A DNA stretch of 64,000 nt from CAYXGE01 sp964464435 (GTDB lineage Bacteria > Pseudomonadota > Gammaproteobacteria > Burkholderiales > Methylophilaceae): contig CAYXGE010000001.1 of NCBI GenBank assembly GCA_964464435.1, positions 22,971 to 86,970 on the forward strand, in the 5' to 3' direction. The notes beneath the pieces are model-generated. The model was not told where the DNA came from and searched no databases. It was given only the letters and a program-made list of their open reading frames with translations. Positions within the stretch are counted from its first letter, which is position 1. Each line of letters opens with the position of its first letter. The translations under genes and the position numbers were made by a program. Of this stretch, positions 31,232-41,269 are shown piece after piece.

Positions 31232-32650
31232 TTACTGGGCGTTATTATAAACCCATTCTAACAAGGCATCTTGCGCCTTTTTAGTCCCCGCCGCATTGGC
31301 ATGGTTCACCATTAATACCAAGGCATAGCGTTTTCCATTATTGGCAAGTACATAACCCGCCAATGCAAATACCCCCGTGAGTGAGCCCGTTTTTAAATGC
31401 GCGCGGCCTTGTATAGGGCTATCCACCATACGTTTTTTCATGGTGCCATCTAATGCAATAATCGGTAACGATGACATCAGCTCTGGCATCACTGGCGATT
31501 GATACGCCCCCACCAACATTTGCCCCATGTGCGCTGCACTGATGCGTTCTTTGCGTGATAAGCCAGCGCCATTTTCAATCACCAGCTCATCAAATTGCCA
31601 GCCTTTTGCTTGCACCCATTCTTTAATCACTTGCGCACCTTTAGCCTCTGTAGCTGGCGCCCCTTTTTTTAACCCCAAAGTTAACAGCACTTGGCGTGCC
31701 ATCACATTATTGCTCCATTTATTGATGTCGCGCAGAATGCCCGCAATAGCATCTGACTCATAGCTGTAAAACAAACTAGCGTTGGCAGGCACTGTTTTTT
31801 GTAGAGTTGCGCCATTGAAACTACCACCTAATTGTCTCCATAATTCTTTAAATAAATGCCCTGTATAGGTGGCATTATCAAATACAATAAGCTCCATATA
31901 CTTTTCTTTACAATCGCTGGGGTAAACGCCGCTAAAGGTTACCACCGCAGTATCACCATCACGTTTTACATCATAGCCCAGCCGATTTCGCCACCCCGCA
32001 CAGTCAGCCCTGCCAACTTTTAACTGGTTACGCACTTTAAGCGCGGGCAATGCAGGCTCAATACTAATATTGACATTGCTAGCATCTGCATCAAACCTAA
32101 AGCTCACCGCATTTAAATTGATTAAACTAGCATTTGGCAAAGCGTTGTAGGCACGCACCCCATCCCCATCAAAAGCTGCGCTCGTTTTATAAGCCGAAGC
32201 AAAGGCACTACTGTCAATCACAATATCGCCAGTAATTTCCCTAACTCCCGCTTGGCGAATAGCATTGAGCAAACGCCAAAAATCAGCCACCATGAGGCTA
32301 GGGTCGCCATAGCCTTTAATATACAAATTGCCGCTCAGTAAGCCCTGCACGAGCGTGCCATCATAGTAAACTTCAGTTTTCCAACGGTAAGCTGGGCTTA
32401 ATAATTCCAGACCCGCATAAGATGTGACCAACTTCATGGTTGAGGCTGGATTCATGGCTTTTTGCGCTTGGTGCAATAAAATCGGCTCAGTGGCATCCAC
32501 AGCCTGCACAAAAACCGCTACACTCTCTAAAGGTACGCCAGATTGACTCAATGCACTGGTAAACTCTACGGGCAAGCTGGCAGGGCTCGCCAATACAACA
32601 CGTGCAAGCGCACTTAAACATACAACCATTAAAATTAAGAGTGTTTTCAT
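31232..32650 (-). CDS. dacB: D-alanyl-D-alanine carboxypeptidase/endopeptidase (PBP4)
   Basis: Class C penicillin-binding protein of 472 residues from the ATG at 32650, with a signal peptide (1-21). The active-site motifs are S70-T-M-K73, SNN in the helical part (KWSNNVMARQ) and KTG in LKTGSLTG. The inserted domains II and III between the SxxK and SxN motifs are present, which gives the PBP4 length. It trims peptidoglycan cross-links. Divergent from the epimerase-like gene with 29 bases between the starts. Confidence 0.94.
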   Translation of the reverse strand: MKTLLILMVVCLSALARVVLASPASLPVEFTSALSQSGVPLESVAVFVQAVDATEPILLHQAQKAMNPASTMKLVTSYAGLELLSPAYRWKTEVYYDGTLVQGLLSGNLYIKGYGDPSLMVADFWRLLNAIRQAGVREITGDIVIDSSAFASAYKTSAAFDGDGVRAYNALPNASLINLNAVSFRFDADASNVNISIEPALPALKVRNQLKVGRADCAGWRNRLGYDVKRDGDTAVVTFSGVYPSDCKEKYMELIVFDNATYTGHLFKELWRQLGGSFNGATLQKTVPANASLFYSYESDAIAGILRDINKWSNNVMARQVLLTLGLKKGAPATEAKGAQVIKEWVQAKGWQFDELVIENGAGLSRKERISAAHMGQMLVGAYQSPVMPELMSSLPIIALDGTMKKRMVDSPIQGRAHLKTGSLTGVFALAGYVLANNGKRYALVLMVNHANAAGTKKAQDALLEWVYNNAQ

Positions 32651-32679
32651 AACCAAATTAAAACATAGCCAAGCACAAT

Positions 32680-33534
32680 ATGCATACAAAACAACACATT
32701 TTAATCGCTGGATGCGGTGATTTAGGTAACGCAGTGGCTGATTTACTCAAACATCAGCATCATGTCATTGGCCTACGTCGTAATGCTGATGCGCTGACAC
32801 AAGGCATTACTGCCTTAAGCGGTGATGTCACAACACTACAAAGCCTTACGCCACTTAATAAAATTAGCCCCAACATTTTGGTGTATTGCGCCAGCGCATC
32901 TGAACAAAGCGATGAAAATTACCATGCGGTGTATGTACAAGGCTTAAAAAACGTTTTACAAAGCATTTCACAAACACAATTAAAGCACGTGTTTTTTGTT
33001 TCTAGCACACGTGTTTACAATGGAAATACGCAAGAATGGATAGACGAAAGTGTTGAAGCCATTGCCAATGATTTTGGTGGGCAACGGCTGCTAGAAGCAG
33101 AACAAGTGCTCAATACCTTACCCTGCAAACATACTGCACTGAGGCTATCTGGTATTTATGGGCCTGGCAGAACCCGCATGATTAAACTCGCGCAAACCCC
33201 TGAACTATGGCCACAAACCAATAGCTGGACCAATCGCATTCATCGCGATGATGCGGCTAGGTTTATTGCCTTTTTAATTGAAAAATGTGCAACCCAAGAA
33301 ACCATTTCGCCACTTTATATTGTTACAGATGGTCACCCTACGCCACAATATGAAGTACTCACATGGATTGCAAGGCAGTTCGGACTAAATCTGCTAACAC
33401 AATGCACTCCAGCACTTAATGGTGGTAAAAAGCTACATAATGACGCCATGATGCTATCAGGCTTTAAATTGCACCACCCAAACTACCAAGTGGGATATTG
33501 TGCACTTATCTTCCCATTCACCCGTTCGGGCTAA
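32680..33534 (+). CDS. NAD(P)-binding epimerase/dehydratase-like protein (extended SDR)
   Basis: 284 residues. The dinucleotide site is ILIAGCGDLG (7-16); the active-site-like SSTRVYN (Ser/Tyr region near 107-113) and a substrate-lobe follow. It resembles YeeZ-type proteins of unknown substrate rather than a defined sugar epimerase. Its promoter region is shared with dacB. Confidence 0.8.
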   Translation: MHTKQHILIAGCGDLGNAVADLLKHQHHVIGLRRNADALTQGITALSGDVTTLQSLTPLNKISPNILVYCASASEQSDENYHAVYVQGLKNVLQSISQTQLKHVFFVSSTRVYNGNTQEWIDESVEAIANDFGGQRLLEAEQVLNTLPCKHTALRLSGIYGPGRTRMIKLAQTPELWPQTNSWTNRIHRDDAARFIAFLIEKCATQETISPLYIVTDGHPTPQYEVLTWIARQFGLNLLTQCTPALNGGKKLHNDAMMLSGFKLHHPNYQVGYCALIFPFTRSG

Positions 33535-33596
33535 TGCAATTTAATTTAAACGTGGTATTATTAAACTACCTGTATTAATTTTTAAGGGGAATAATG

Positions 33597-34256
33597 ATGA
33601 ATAAATTTTTAAAAGGCTTATTGTTAGCTGCAACGCTTACAGTTTCTGCTTTAGCAAACGCAACAACCGTTACTGTAGGTAATGCGGCTACAGGTGGCAG
33701 TATTTCATCATTTGGCCTAGGCTCCTTCAATACTGCTACATACGGGCAAGTTTTTAAAGCGCCAGTTACTGGCGTGTTAACATCTTTTACCTTGTCCTTG
33801 AATGGTGGCGTCGGCTCCTTGTATGGTGGGATTGATGGCTGGAATGGAACAGAAAGCCACGGCTTTGGATTTGGTTCATCAGGTAATTTGTATACAAGTG
33901 CTAGTGTTACATCATCTGGCGCACAGGCATATACATTTAGCCCAAACATTAACGTAGTAGCAGGTCAACTGTATGTTGCTTATTTATCGGTATTTGGTGA
34001 TGCAAATGCTTCTGGGGCAACCTCAATGCCATTAGGTAACAATTCTGACCCATCAATATTATATTTTGTTTGGAACAACGCTACAGATCCAAAAAATAAT
34101 CCTTCATGGAACTACTTTTTTAACACTGGTGACGCATTGTTTTCTGCAAAATTTACAGCAAATAATGTAAATGCAGTTCCAGTACCCGCAGCTGCATGGT
34201 TGTTTGGCTCTGCTTTGTTGGGCTTATTTGGCATGAGAAAACGCGAAACCGCTTAA
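33597..34256 (+). CDS. PEP-CTERM/VPxPA-type sorted exported protein
   Basis: 219 residues from the ATG that best suits the AGGGGA ribosome site. A signal peptide (about 1-21), a Gly/Ser/Thr/Asn-rich body without cysteine and a sorting tail: VPVPAAAWLFGSALLGLFG, then MRKRETA (basic end). This tripartite tail is the substrate signal of exosortase systems of Gram-negative bacteria, which also make exopolysaccharide. No exosortase or polysaccharide genes are in the window. The body is not similar to anything I recognise. Confidence 0.85.
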   Translation: MNKFLKGLLLAATLTVSALANATTVTVGNAATGGSISSFGLGSFNTATYGQVFKAPVTGVLTSFTLSLNGGVGSLYGGIDGWNGTESHGFGFGSSGNLYTSASVTSSGAQAYTFSPNINVVAGQLYVAYLSVFGDANASGATSMPLGNNSDPSILYFVWNNATDPKNNPSWNYFFNTGDALFSAKFTANNVNAVPVPAAAWLFGSALLGLFGMRKRETA

Positions 34257-34277
34257 TTTGATATAAGTAGAAAGTCA

Positions 34278-34312
34278 CAAATAAAAAGCCGCATTTTGCG
34301 GCTTTTTATTTG
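34278..34312. terminator. Strong bidirectional terminator shared by the PEP-CTERM gene and rnpB
   Basis: A perfect 16-bp stem: CAAATAAAAAGCCGCA pairs with TGCGGCTTTTTATTTG around a 3-base loop. It ends the exported-protein gene on the plus strand and RNase P RNA on the minus strand. Confidence 0.93.
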
Positions 34313-34325
34313 TTTGAAAGAAAGT

Positions 34326-34663
34326 AAAGTTGGCCGATAAGCCGGGTTCTGTCGTGCATTGCTACACGTAACAGTCATTCCTCTAGGCGTGCAATTGCTC
34401 ACACGCTCAAGCTATCTACCCGCTGGTAGCGCGAGCCACGCCTTATTACTTACGTAAAATACCAGCCTATTTGATATTGCTGCAGATGGAGGTTACCGCG
34501 TTTCACATCCACGCCCTAAAGCGTTTACTCGTCTCTGTGGCCCTATTCCTCGCCTTATACTATCGCTAGCTTTCAGCGTACGGCCGTTAGCCGTCATCCT
34601 GCTCTGTGCAGCCCGGACTTTCCTCCCCTTGCGCTAGCAAGCGGCGACTGTCTAGCCAACTTC
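34326..34663 (-). ncRNA. rnpB: RNase P RNA, bacterial class A
   Basis: The minus strand reads GAAGTTGGCTAGACAGTCGCC at its 5' end, GGGGAGGAAAGTCCGGGCTGC about 40 bases in, AGAGCAGGATGACGG, and CGACAGAACCCGGCTTATCG at the 3' end: the universal RNase P RNA landmarks. The first and last bases pair (GTTGGC with GCCAAC). About 338 nt, the usual size for the class. It processes the 5' ends of tRNAs. A TAAAAT -10-like element (34675-34670 on the minus strand) precedes it and the terminator at 34278-34312 follows. End positions are estimated to within a few bases. Confidence 0.96.
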
Positions 34664-34735
34664 AACGTCATTTTAACACAGCTACATTTTTTGCCTCGAC
34701 ACTATCGAGTACGTGTTTTTTGATATGATTGACTA

Positions 34736-36778
34736 ATGAGTGAACAACACCCAGACATGGCGAATACACCCCCAGTAGAAAACAGCCTTGATTTGTCGAT
34801 TAATGCAACATTTCAGCATGCCGCTACGCTGCTAAAAACTGGGCAGTTTGTTGAAGCAGAAATACAATTGCAACAAATCCTCAAGGCCATGCCTCACCAT
34901 GCAGAAAGCTTCAATTTATTGGGGATTATCGCTTATCAAACAGGTCAGCTTGATGTAGCGCTTAATCAATTCTCCAAGGCGATTGCGTTAAATCCACACA
35001 ACACTGATTTTCATAATAATCAGGGTAATATTTTTAGTAAACTCAACCGTCTTGACGATGCACTTGCAAGTTACAATCAAGCCATCAGCCTAAGGCCAAA
35101 CTACGCTGAGGCACATAATAACCGTGGTAGCGTGCTCAAACGTTTGCATCGTTTTCAAGAATCACTCAACAGTTATCAGCAAGCCATTGCACTGCAGCCC
35201 AATTTTGCAGAGGCTTACAATAATCTTGGTAATCTGTATGAGCAATGTCATCAATATGATGTTGCCCTCAACTGCTTTCAACAAGCCATTGCACTCAAGC
35301 CGCAATATGCTGAAGCCTACTATAACCAAGGCAATGTATTTGCAGCCTTAGGTCAGCTAGAAAATGCCAGTACAAGTTATCAGCAAACCCTGCAAATCCG
35401 CCCAAACTACCCTTATGCTTTAGGTGCATTACTGCATTGCAAAATGAAACTCTGTGATTGGCGTCAATTAGATCATCTTATTGATGCTCTCACCCAAGGT
35501 ATCAAAAACCACCACAAAGTATCCGCACCTTTTCCCGTGTTAGGCTTAATTGATTCAGCATCATTACAATTGACATGCGCTAGGGACTTTACTCAGGGCA
35601 GGTTTAATGCCAGTAATTTTTTGGCACAAAAGACCAATCAAGCCAACGGCAAAATTCGCATTGCTTATTACTCTAGTGATTTTCATTGCCATGCCACTTC
35701 TTACTTAATTGCAGAAATGTTGGAAAGCCATGATAAAACGCAGTTTGAGGTCATTGGCTTTTCTTTTGGCCTAAAAATTGACGATGAAATGTATCAAAGA
35801 GTCAGTGCTAGTTTTGATGCGTTTTACGAAGTTGCGAACGTAAGTGATAACGCTATAGCTGAGCAATCACGCGCCTTGGGCATTGATATTGCCATTGATT
35901 TAAAAGGCTTTACACAACATGCCAGAATGGGCATCTTTGCGCATAAATGCGCGCCCATACAAGTCAACTTTTTAGGCTTTCCTGGCACGCTTGGTACAGA
36001 TTTTTATGACTACATCATTGCGGATAATATTGTGATTCCCGCTAACCAAACAGAAAATTTCTCTGAGAAAGTTGTCTATTTACCGAAATGTTACTTTCCT
36101 AATGACTCACAACGCAATATTTCTAACACACCAGTAAATAGACCTTCACATCAGCTTCCTGAAAATGTATTTGTATTTTGTTGTTTTAATGCCAGTTACA
36201 AAATTTTACCCAGCACGTTTGATATTTGGATGCGTTTATTAAAACGCATTGAAGGCAGCGTGTTATGGCTACTAGATAATTGCCCAGCTACAACAAATCA
36301 CTTAAAAAATGAAGCAACCATACGTGGGGTGGATAGTTCACGCTTAATTTTTGCAAAACGCCTACCGCTCCCAGAACACTTGGCTAGACATAGGCTTGCC
36401 GATTTATTTTTAGATACCTTGCCTTACAATGCGCACACCACTGCCAGTGATGCATTATGGAGCGGGTTACCAGTTCTCACTTGCGCAGGGGAGTCATTTG
36501 CCAGCCGCGTTGCCGCCAGTTTATTACTTGCTTTAAATTTACCTGAGCTTGTTACCGACAATTTAGCCGCTTATGAAGATAACGCTTATACACTTGCAAC
36601 GCAACCAGGCAAATTAAACGCCATTAAACATAAACTTAAGCAAGAAATTACTACCTCTGCATTGTTTAGCGGAAAACAATTTGCTAAAAATATTGAACAG
36701 GCATACCTTGCCATGCACGCGCGCAGTCAATCTGGGCTAGCGCCATGCAATATTGATTTAAGTAACTATTCGCCATGA
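34736..36778 (+). CDS. TPR protein with OGT-like (GT41) glycosyltransferase domain
   Basis: 680 residues. Roughly 20-240 contain six or so tetratricopeptide repeats (for example [14 protein letters not shown] and [24 protein letters not shown]), and 290-665 match the SPINDLY/O-GlcNAc transferase catalytic region ([61 protein letters not shown]). Bacterial members glycosylate proteins such as flagellin or unknown cell-surface proteins. No ribosome site precedes the ATG, so translation initiation is unclear. Its end overlaps pyrC (opposite strand) by 21 bases. Confidence 0.88.
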   Translation: MSEQHPDMANTPPVENSLDLSINATFQHAATLLKTGQFVEAEIQLQQILKAMPHHAESFNLLGIIAYQTGQLDVALNQFSKAIALNPHNTDFHNNQGNIFSKLNRLDDALASYNQAISLRPNYAEAHNNRGSVLKRLHRFQESLNSYQQAIALQPNFAEAYNNLGNLYEQCHQYDVALNCFQQAIALKPQYAEAYYNQGNVFAALGQLENASTSYQQTLQIRPNYPYALGALLHCKMKLCDWRQLDHLIDALTQGIKNHHKVSAPFPVLGLIDSASLQLTCARDFTQGRFNASNFLAQKTNQANGKIRIAYYSSDFHCHATSYLIAEMLESHDKTQFEVIGFSFGLKIDDEMYQRVSASFDAFYEVANVSDNAIAEQSRALGIDIAIDLKGFTQHARMGIFAHKCAPIQVNFLGFPGTLGTDFYDYIIADNIVIPANQTENFSEKVVYLPKCYFPNDSQRNISNTPVNRPSHQLPENVFVFCCFNASYKILPSTFDIWMRLLKRIEGSVLWLLDNCPATTNHLKNEATIRGVDSSRLIFAKRLPLPEHLARHRLADLFLDTLPYNAHTTASDALWSGLPVLTCAGESFASRVAASLLLALNLPELVTDNLAAYEDNAYTLATQPGKLNAIKHKLKQEITTSALFSGKQFAKNIEQAYLAMHARSQSGLAPCNIDLSNYSP

Positions 36779-37795
36779 AACGTCTTGCCCAGCTCGCAAC
36801 GGTACCAGCACATCGTCGGCAAATGGAATGCTTTCTGGCACTTTCCAAGTCTCTTTCACCAAGTTAATTTTTTCTGTATTGCGTGGCAAACCATAAAAGT
36901 CTGCGCCATAAAAACTGGCAAAGCCTTCTAATTTATCTAGTGCATTAGCTTCTTCAAATGCTTCGGCATATAGCTCAATAGCTGCATGCGCGGTATACAT
37001 GCCAGCGCATCCACAGGTGGCTTCTTTGGCTGACTTTGCATGTGGGGCGCTATCAGTGCCTAAAAAGAATTTAGGCGAGTCTGAGCTAGCGGCTTTCACG
37101 AGCGCCAAACGATGCTCTTCACGCTTGAGCACTGGCAAACAATAGTGATGCGGACGGATGCCGCCCGTAAACATGGCATTGCGGTTCATGAGTAAATGGT
37201 GAGCAGTAATGGTGGCGGCAACATTATCGCCCGCTTGTGCCACAAACTCGGCTGCGTCTTTGGTAGTGATATGTTCAAACACCACCTTGAGCCCTTGAAA
37301 ACGGGCTAAAAGAGGTTGCATGATTTGCTCAATAAACACTTTTTCACGGTCAAATACGTCTATAGTTGCATCAGTCACCTCACCATGCACCAGTAAGGGC
37401 ATGCCAACATTTTCCATCGCCTCTAGGGCTTTAACACAATGGCCTAAGTTACTCACGCCTGAGTCAGAATTAGTCGTCGCCCCAGCAGGATAGAGCTTAA
37501 CGCCATGCACAATGCCACTTTGTTTGGCTTTAATAATTTCATCGGCCGATGTGTTATCTGTGAGATAAAGCGTCATAAGGGGGTCAAAACGCATACCTGC
37601 GGGCAAGGCCTGTAAAATGCGCTCACGGTAGGCAACTGCCAATGCGGTTGTGGTAACGGGTGGGCGCAAATTGGGCATGACAATGGCGCGCGCAAATTGC
37701 TTTGCGGTATCGGGCAACACAGCATTGAGTGCTGCACCATCGCGTAGATGTAAATGCCAGTCGTCTGGGCGGGTAATGGTCAGTTTATTCATCAT
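36758..37795 (-). CDS. pyrC: Dihydroorotase, PyrC (class II) type
   Basis: Pyrimidine synthesis enzyme, 345 residues. The zinc ligands HLH are H14 and H16 in [11 protein letters not shown], the carbamylated Lys lies in [16 protein letters not shown] (about 99), His in [14 protein letters not shown] and the Asp in [14 protein letters not shown] second ATG follows the first. It starts inside the end of rsmI with an 11-base overlap, so rsmI-pyrC is one unit. Confidence 0.95.
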   Translation of the reverse strand: MMNKLTITRPDDWHLHLRDGAALNAVLPDTAKQFARAIVMPNLRPPVTTTALAVAYRERILQALPAGMRFDPLMTLYLTDNTSADEIIKAKQSGIVHGVKLYPAGATTNSDSGVSNLGHCVKALEAMENVGMPLLVHGEVTDATIDVFDREKVFIEQIMQPLLARFQGLKVVFEHITTKDAAEFVAQAGDNVAATITAHHLLMNRNAMFTGGIRPHHYCLPVLKREEHRLALVKAASSDSPKFFLGTDSAPHAKSAKEATCGCAGMYTAHAAIELYAEAFEEANALDKLEGFASFYGADFYGLPRNTEKINLVKETWKVPESIPFADDVLVPLRAGQDVSWRIVT

Positions 37796-38633
37796 GTTTT
37801 AGTTTTAGTGCATATTGGTATAAATCGTTTTTCTTGAGACCCGTAATTTCAACCGCTAATTTTACCGCTTGTTTAAGTGGCAAATCAGCCAAAAGCAGGG
37901 TTAAAACACGCACGGCATCTTCTGGCACGGCTTCTTCAACCTTTTCTGGCGCAGGCTCTACCAACAATACAAACTCACCGCGTTGTTGATTGGGGTCACT
38001 TTCAAGCCATATTTTAGCGTCACTTAAGGCACAAGAATGAAAAGTTTCAAAGGTTTTTGTAATTTCTCTGGCAATAGTGATTCGACGTGCACCGCCTAAC
38101 ACCTTGGACAAATCTTCTATACACTCAATAATACGATGTGGTGCCTCATAAAACACCAATGTGGTGGTGTATTGTTTTAATTGTTCGAGTTGTTTTCTAC
38201 GTTGTGCGCCACTGGCAGGCAAAAACCCTATAAACATAAAGCCTGCGTCTGCTATGCCTGCGGCAGATAGTGCGGCTATCACTGCACTTGCGCCTGGTAC
38301 TGGCACCACCTTAACACCATGTGCGCGCAAGACATTAACAACCACGGCTCCTGGGTCACTAATACCTGGTGTGCCAGCATCTGTAATGAGCGCAACGTGT
38401 TGACCTGCCTCAATTTTATTTAGCAATACTTGGGCAGACTGCTGCTCATTATGTTCATGCACGGCAACGAGTTTGTTGGCAATCCCAAAATGTGAAAGTA
38501 GCCCCGCGCTATGCCGAGTATCTTCTGCAGCAATCAAGTCAACAGTTTTTAACACCTCTAAGGCACGTAGCGTGATATCTTGGAGGTTTCCAATTGGTGT
38601 TGCCACCACATATAATACACCGCTATGACTCAA
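37785..38633 (-). CDS. rsmI: 16S rRNA (cytidine(1402)-2'-O)-methyltransferase
   Basis: 282 residues. N-terminal [21 protein letters not shown] and [12 protein letters not shown], then [15 protein letters not shown] and SGLITKTFE-type blocks; the tetrapyrrole-methylase fold uses S-adenosylmethionine. It modifies C1402 in the ribosomal P site. Its start overlaps the divergent lpoA start by nine bases, as both reading frames share the sequence around 38625-38633. Confidence 0.95.
   Translation of the reverse strand: MSHSGVLYVVATPIGNLQDITLRALEVLKTVDLIAAEDTRHSAGLLSHFGIANKLVAVHEHNEQQSAQVLLNKIEAGQHVALITDAGTPGISDPGAVVVNVLRAHGVKVVPVPGASAVIAALSAAGIADAGFMFIGFLPASGAQRRKQLEQLKQYTTTLVFYEAPHRIIECIEDLSKVLGGARRITIAREITKTFETFHSCALSDAKIWLESDPNQQRGEFVLLVEPAPEKVEEAVPEDAVRVLTLLLADLPLKQAVKLAVEITGLKKNDLYQYALKLKHDE
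38611..38616 (+). promoter_or_regulatory. -10 element very close to the lpoA start
   Basis: A perfect TATAAT ends eight bases before the lpoA ATG (38625), inside rsmI. If used, transcription would begin at or next to the ATG and the message would be leaderless; no -35 is convincing. Confidence 0.4.
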
Positions 38634-40316
38634 CGATTCATCACCTTTTTGACGACATTTTTATGGTTAACGACGCTTGGGTTGCATAACGTTGCAATAG
38701 CCGCTGACACTTCTGAAAAAAACAGCAAACGCACACCCGAGCAAGCCTTTTTAAATGGCCTTGATTGCCTAAAACAGGACAACTTAGATTGCGCCACTAT
38801 AGCGCATGTTAGCATACCGCCACAGTCTATTTATGCCAAAATTTTAGAAGCCAATATCGCTGCTAAGCAAAACGATGATGAAAAAGTATTGCAATTGCTA
38901 TTACCGATTAACGCTAGCCAAGTACTCAATCGTGAGCCAATCATTGCAGAAGCGGTATTGAGTGTTCATACACAATTAGCCGTTGTTTTTTCAAAGCAAG
39001 GTAATGCTGCCCAAAGTTTAGAACAATACATGTTGGCTGAAACTTACTTGCTTTCACGTCAAGATTTACGCTTAGATGCATTTGAACATAACCAATTAAG
39101 CTTAATGAATATGCTAAATGCTATAAGCCTTGAGACTTTAATACAACTTCGTGGTGAAGTTGAAGATACCACGGCGCAAGGCTGGGTCGATTTAGCGATT
39201 GCAGGCCAACGACTAAACCAAAATGTGATGAGTCTAGAGCTTTGGCGCAAAGCTTATCCAGACCACCCTGCAAGCCAAAAAACCCTAGCTTCAATTCAGC
39301 AACAACCATCCACCCAACAAGCTAAAGGTAACGCAATTTTTGGCAAAATTGCATTGATTCTGCCTTTACAAAATACCACCTATTATCAGGTGGCAGATGC
39401 CATTGAGCGTGGATTTACCGCTGCAAAAACCATAGATCAAGATAACTCTGAAGTTGCGCTTTATCCTAGCAATGCAAATCAAGCGGAAATTCTGAGCTTG
39501 TATGAACGCGCCATTCAAGAAGGTGCTAAATTTGTAGTTGGTCCCCTAACCCGTGATGAAGTGAGCACCTTAAAACAAACCAAAGCTCCAGTGCCCACTA
39601 TTTTACTTAACCAAGCAGATAATGAGTCACAGGCTAGCGCTAATAACGCTTTATTTTTTAGCCTTAGCCTAAGTATAGAGGCTGAAGCTGCGCAACTGGT
39701 TGAATATGCTACAAAAGCTGGAATGCAAACTGCGCGTATCGTGGCGGAAGACACAAATATAATGTCTATGCTTATGACAAAAGCTTTTAGCGAGCGCTGG
39801 TTAGCAAGTGGTGGCAAGCTGCTTAGTACGACTAACTTATCTGATGAAGCTGCATTAAATACAATCAAAACAACGATTACAGCGGAACCTTCCGATATGT
39901 TGCTGATTGCTGGCAATCATAGCTTTGCAAAAAAAGTCATGCCACATTTAGGGTCTACTACCCCCACTTTTGGTTTTTCTCATATTTTTTCTGGTATTAA
40001 CGCAGACCCAGAAGATACGTCATTAAACGCAATACAATTTGTAGATATTCCTTGGGTTCTCAACCCCAACGATGCGCAATTTAAAAGTTACCAAGCCGCT
40101 GCGCAAAATCTACCCCTAGGACAGTTGCAAAGATGGTTTGCATTGGGTGCGGATGCTTACACTTTGCTGAAGCATATCGCTAAAGATACAAAACAAATCC
40201 CTTATTTTGAGGGTTTAACAGGTAGTATTCGTCTTGATAATAAAGGACAAGTCCAACGCAAACTCCCTTTGGCTAGGTTTACTCAGCAAGGAATCGTGTT
40301 AGAAAGTAAGCCATGA
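38625..40316 (+). CDS. LppC/LpoA-family penicillin-binding protein activator
   Basis: 563 residues with a signal peptide (about 1-27, cleavage after AIA-AD). No lipobox Cys is seen near the cleavage site, so unlike E. coli LpoA it may be soluble in the periplasm. N-terminal helical TPR-like half (about 35-215) and a C-terminal periplasmic-binding-protein fold (GKIALILPLQNTTYYQVADAIERGFTAA onwards). LpoA activates PBP1A in peptidoglycan synthesis. It heads the lpoA-yraN-diaA-dolP operon, same order as E. coli. Confidence 0.85.
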   Translation: MTQRFITFLTTFLWLTTLGLHNVAIAADTSEKNSKRTPEQAFLNGLDCLKQDNLDCATIAHVSIPPQSIYAKILEANIAAKQNDDEKVLQLLLPINASQVLNREPIIAEAVLSVHTQLAVVFSKQGNAAQSLEQYMLAETYLLSRQDLRLDAFEHNQLSLMNMLNAISLETLIQLRGEVEDTTAQGWVDLAIAGQRLNQNVMSLELWRKAYPDHPASQKTLASIQQQPSTQQAKGNAIFGKIALILPLQNTTYYQVADAIERGFTAAKTIDQDNSEVALYPSNANQAEILSLYERAIQEGAKFVVGPLTRDEVSTLKQTKAPVPTILLNQADNESQASANNALFFSLSLSIEAEAAQLVEYATKAGMQTARIVAEDTNIMSMLMTKAFSERWLASGGKLLSTTNLSDEAALNTIKTTITAEPSDMLLIAGNHSFAKKVMPHLGSTTPTFGFSHIFSGINADPEDTSLNAIQFVDIPWVLNPNDAQFKSYQAAAQNLPLGQLQRWFALGADAYTLLKHIAKDTKQIPYFEGLTGSIRLDNKGQVQRKLPLARFTQQGIVLESKP

Positions 40317-40654
40317 ACAAGCTTGGAGTTGAAGCAGAGCAAATAGCACTTAATTACCTCAAAAAGCAGGGCTTAACGCTCATTGCCAACAACTACAGCT
40401 GTCGCTACGGTGAAATTGATTTAATTATGCAAGAGGGTAAAACTATCGTCTTTATTGAGGTGCGCATGCGAAAAAACCAACAATTTGGCGGCGCTGCATT
40501 CAGCATTACGCCAAGCAAACAGCAAAAGCTAATTCACACTGCACAACATTTTCTTGCACAATATGGAAATCCTGCTTGCAGATTTGACGCTATTTTGATG
40601 ACAACTGCTAAAATAGAGCATATTGAGTGGATTAAAAATGCCTTTGATGCATAA
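40313..40654 (+). CDS. yraN: UPF0102/YraN-family nuclease-like protein
   Basis: 113 residues with an endonuclease-like core: GVEAEQIALNYLKKQG, NYSCRYGEIDLIMQEGKTIVFIEVRMRK (Asp/Glu-x-Lys type metal site, about D39 and E52). Function unknown. The start overlaps the lpoA stop by four bases (ATGA), so translation is coupled. Confidence 0.9.
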   Translation: MNKLGVEAEQIALNYLKKQGLTLIANNYSCRYGEIDLIMQEGKTIVFIEVRMRKNQQFGGAAFSITPSKQQKLIHTAQHFLAQYGNPACRFDAILMTTAKIEHIEWIKNAFDA

Positions 40655-40678
40655 TGCAGTCAATAGATAAGAGAACGC

Positions 40679-41269
40679 ATGGACATCAAAACACGTATTT
40701 CAAATCATTTTGAAGAAAGTGGCCAGCTAAAATTAGCTTTGGCGGAACTGTTAGCAACGCCAATTACTTACGCAGCCGAGCTTATTGTGCAGGCGCTACT
40801 AAACGAAAAAAAGGTGTTGTCTTGTGGTAACGGAGGCTCTGCCGCCAGTGCACAGTATTTTGCTTCGATGATGCTTAATCGATACCAAACAGAACGTCCT
40901 GGCCTTGCCGCCATAGCGTTATGTGCAGACAACTCAACACTCACTTCTATAGCGATTGATCATCATTTTGAAACGGTGTTTTCACAACAAATCATGGCAC
41001 TTGGTATGCAAGATGATATTTTGCTCGCCATTAGCGTCAGTGGTAGCTCAAAAAACATGCTCAGAGCCATTAAGGCTGGTAAAGAAAGAGGCATGAAGAT
41101 TATTGCCCTAAGCGGCGGTGACGGGGGAAACTTAGTTGAACTTCTAGGTGACCAAGATATTCATATTGGCGTACCTCACGATAACAGCGCGCGTGTTCAA
41201 GAAGTTTATGTATTAATTGTGCATTGCTTATGCGATGCAATAGATTGTATTTTATTAGGAGTGCATTAA
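40679..41269 (+). CDS. diaA: SIS-domain protein, DiaA / phosphoheptose isomerase-like
   Basis: 196 residues with a single sugar-isomerase domain (SCGNGGSAASAQYFASMML, SVSGSSKNMLRAIKAG, HDNSARVQEVYVLIVH). It could be DiaA, the DnaA-binding initiator stimulator, or GmhA; the position between yraN and a BON lipoprotein is that of E. coli diaA, which favours the first. The last base is shared with the next gene start (TAATG). Confidence 0.82.
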   Translation: MDIKTRISNHFEESGQLKLALAELLATPITYAAELIVQALLNEKKVLSCGNGGSAASAQYFASMMLNRYQTERPGLAAIALCADNSTLTSIAIDHHFETVFSQQIMALGMQDDILLAISVSGSSKNMLRAIKAGKERGMKIIALSGGDGGNLVELLGDQDIHIGVPHDNSARVQEVYVLIVHCLCDAIDCILLGVH

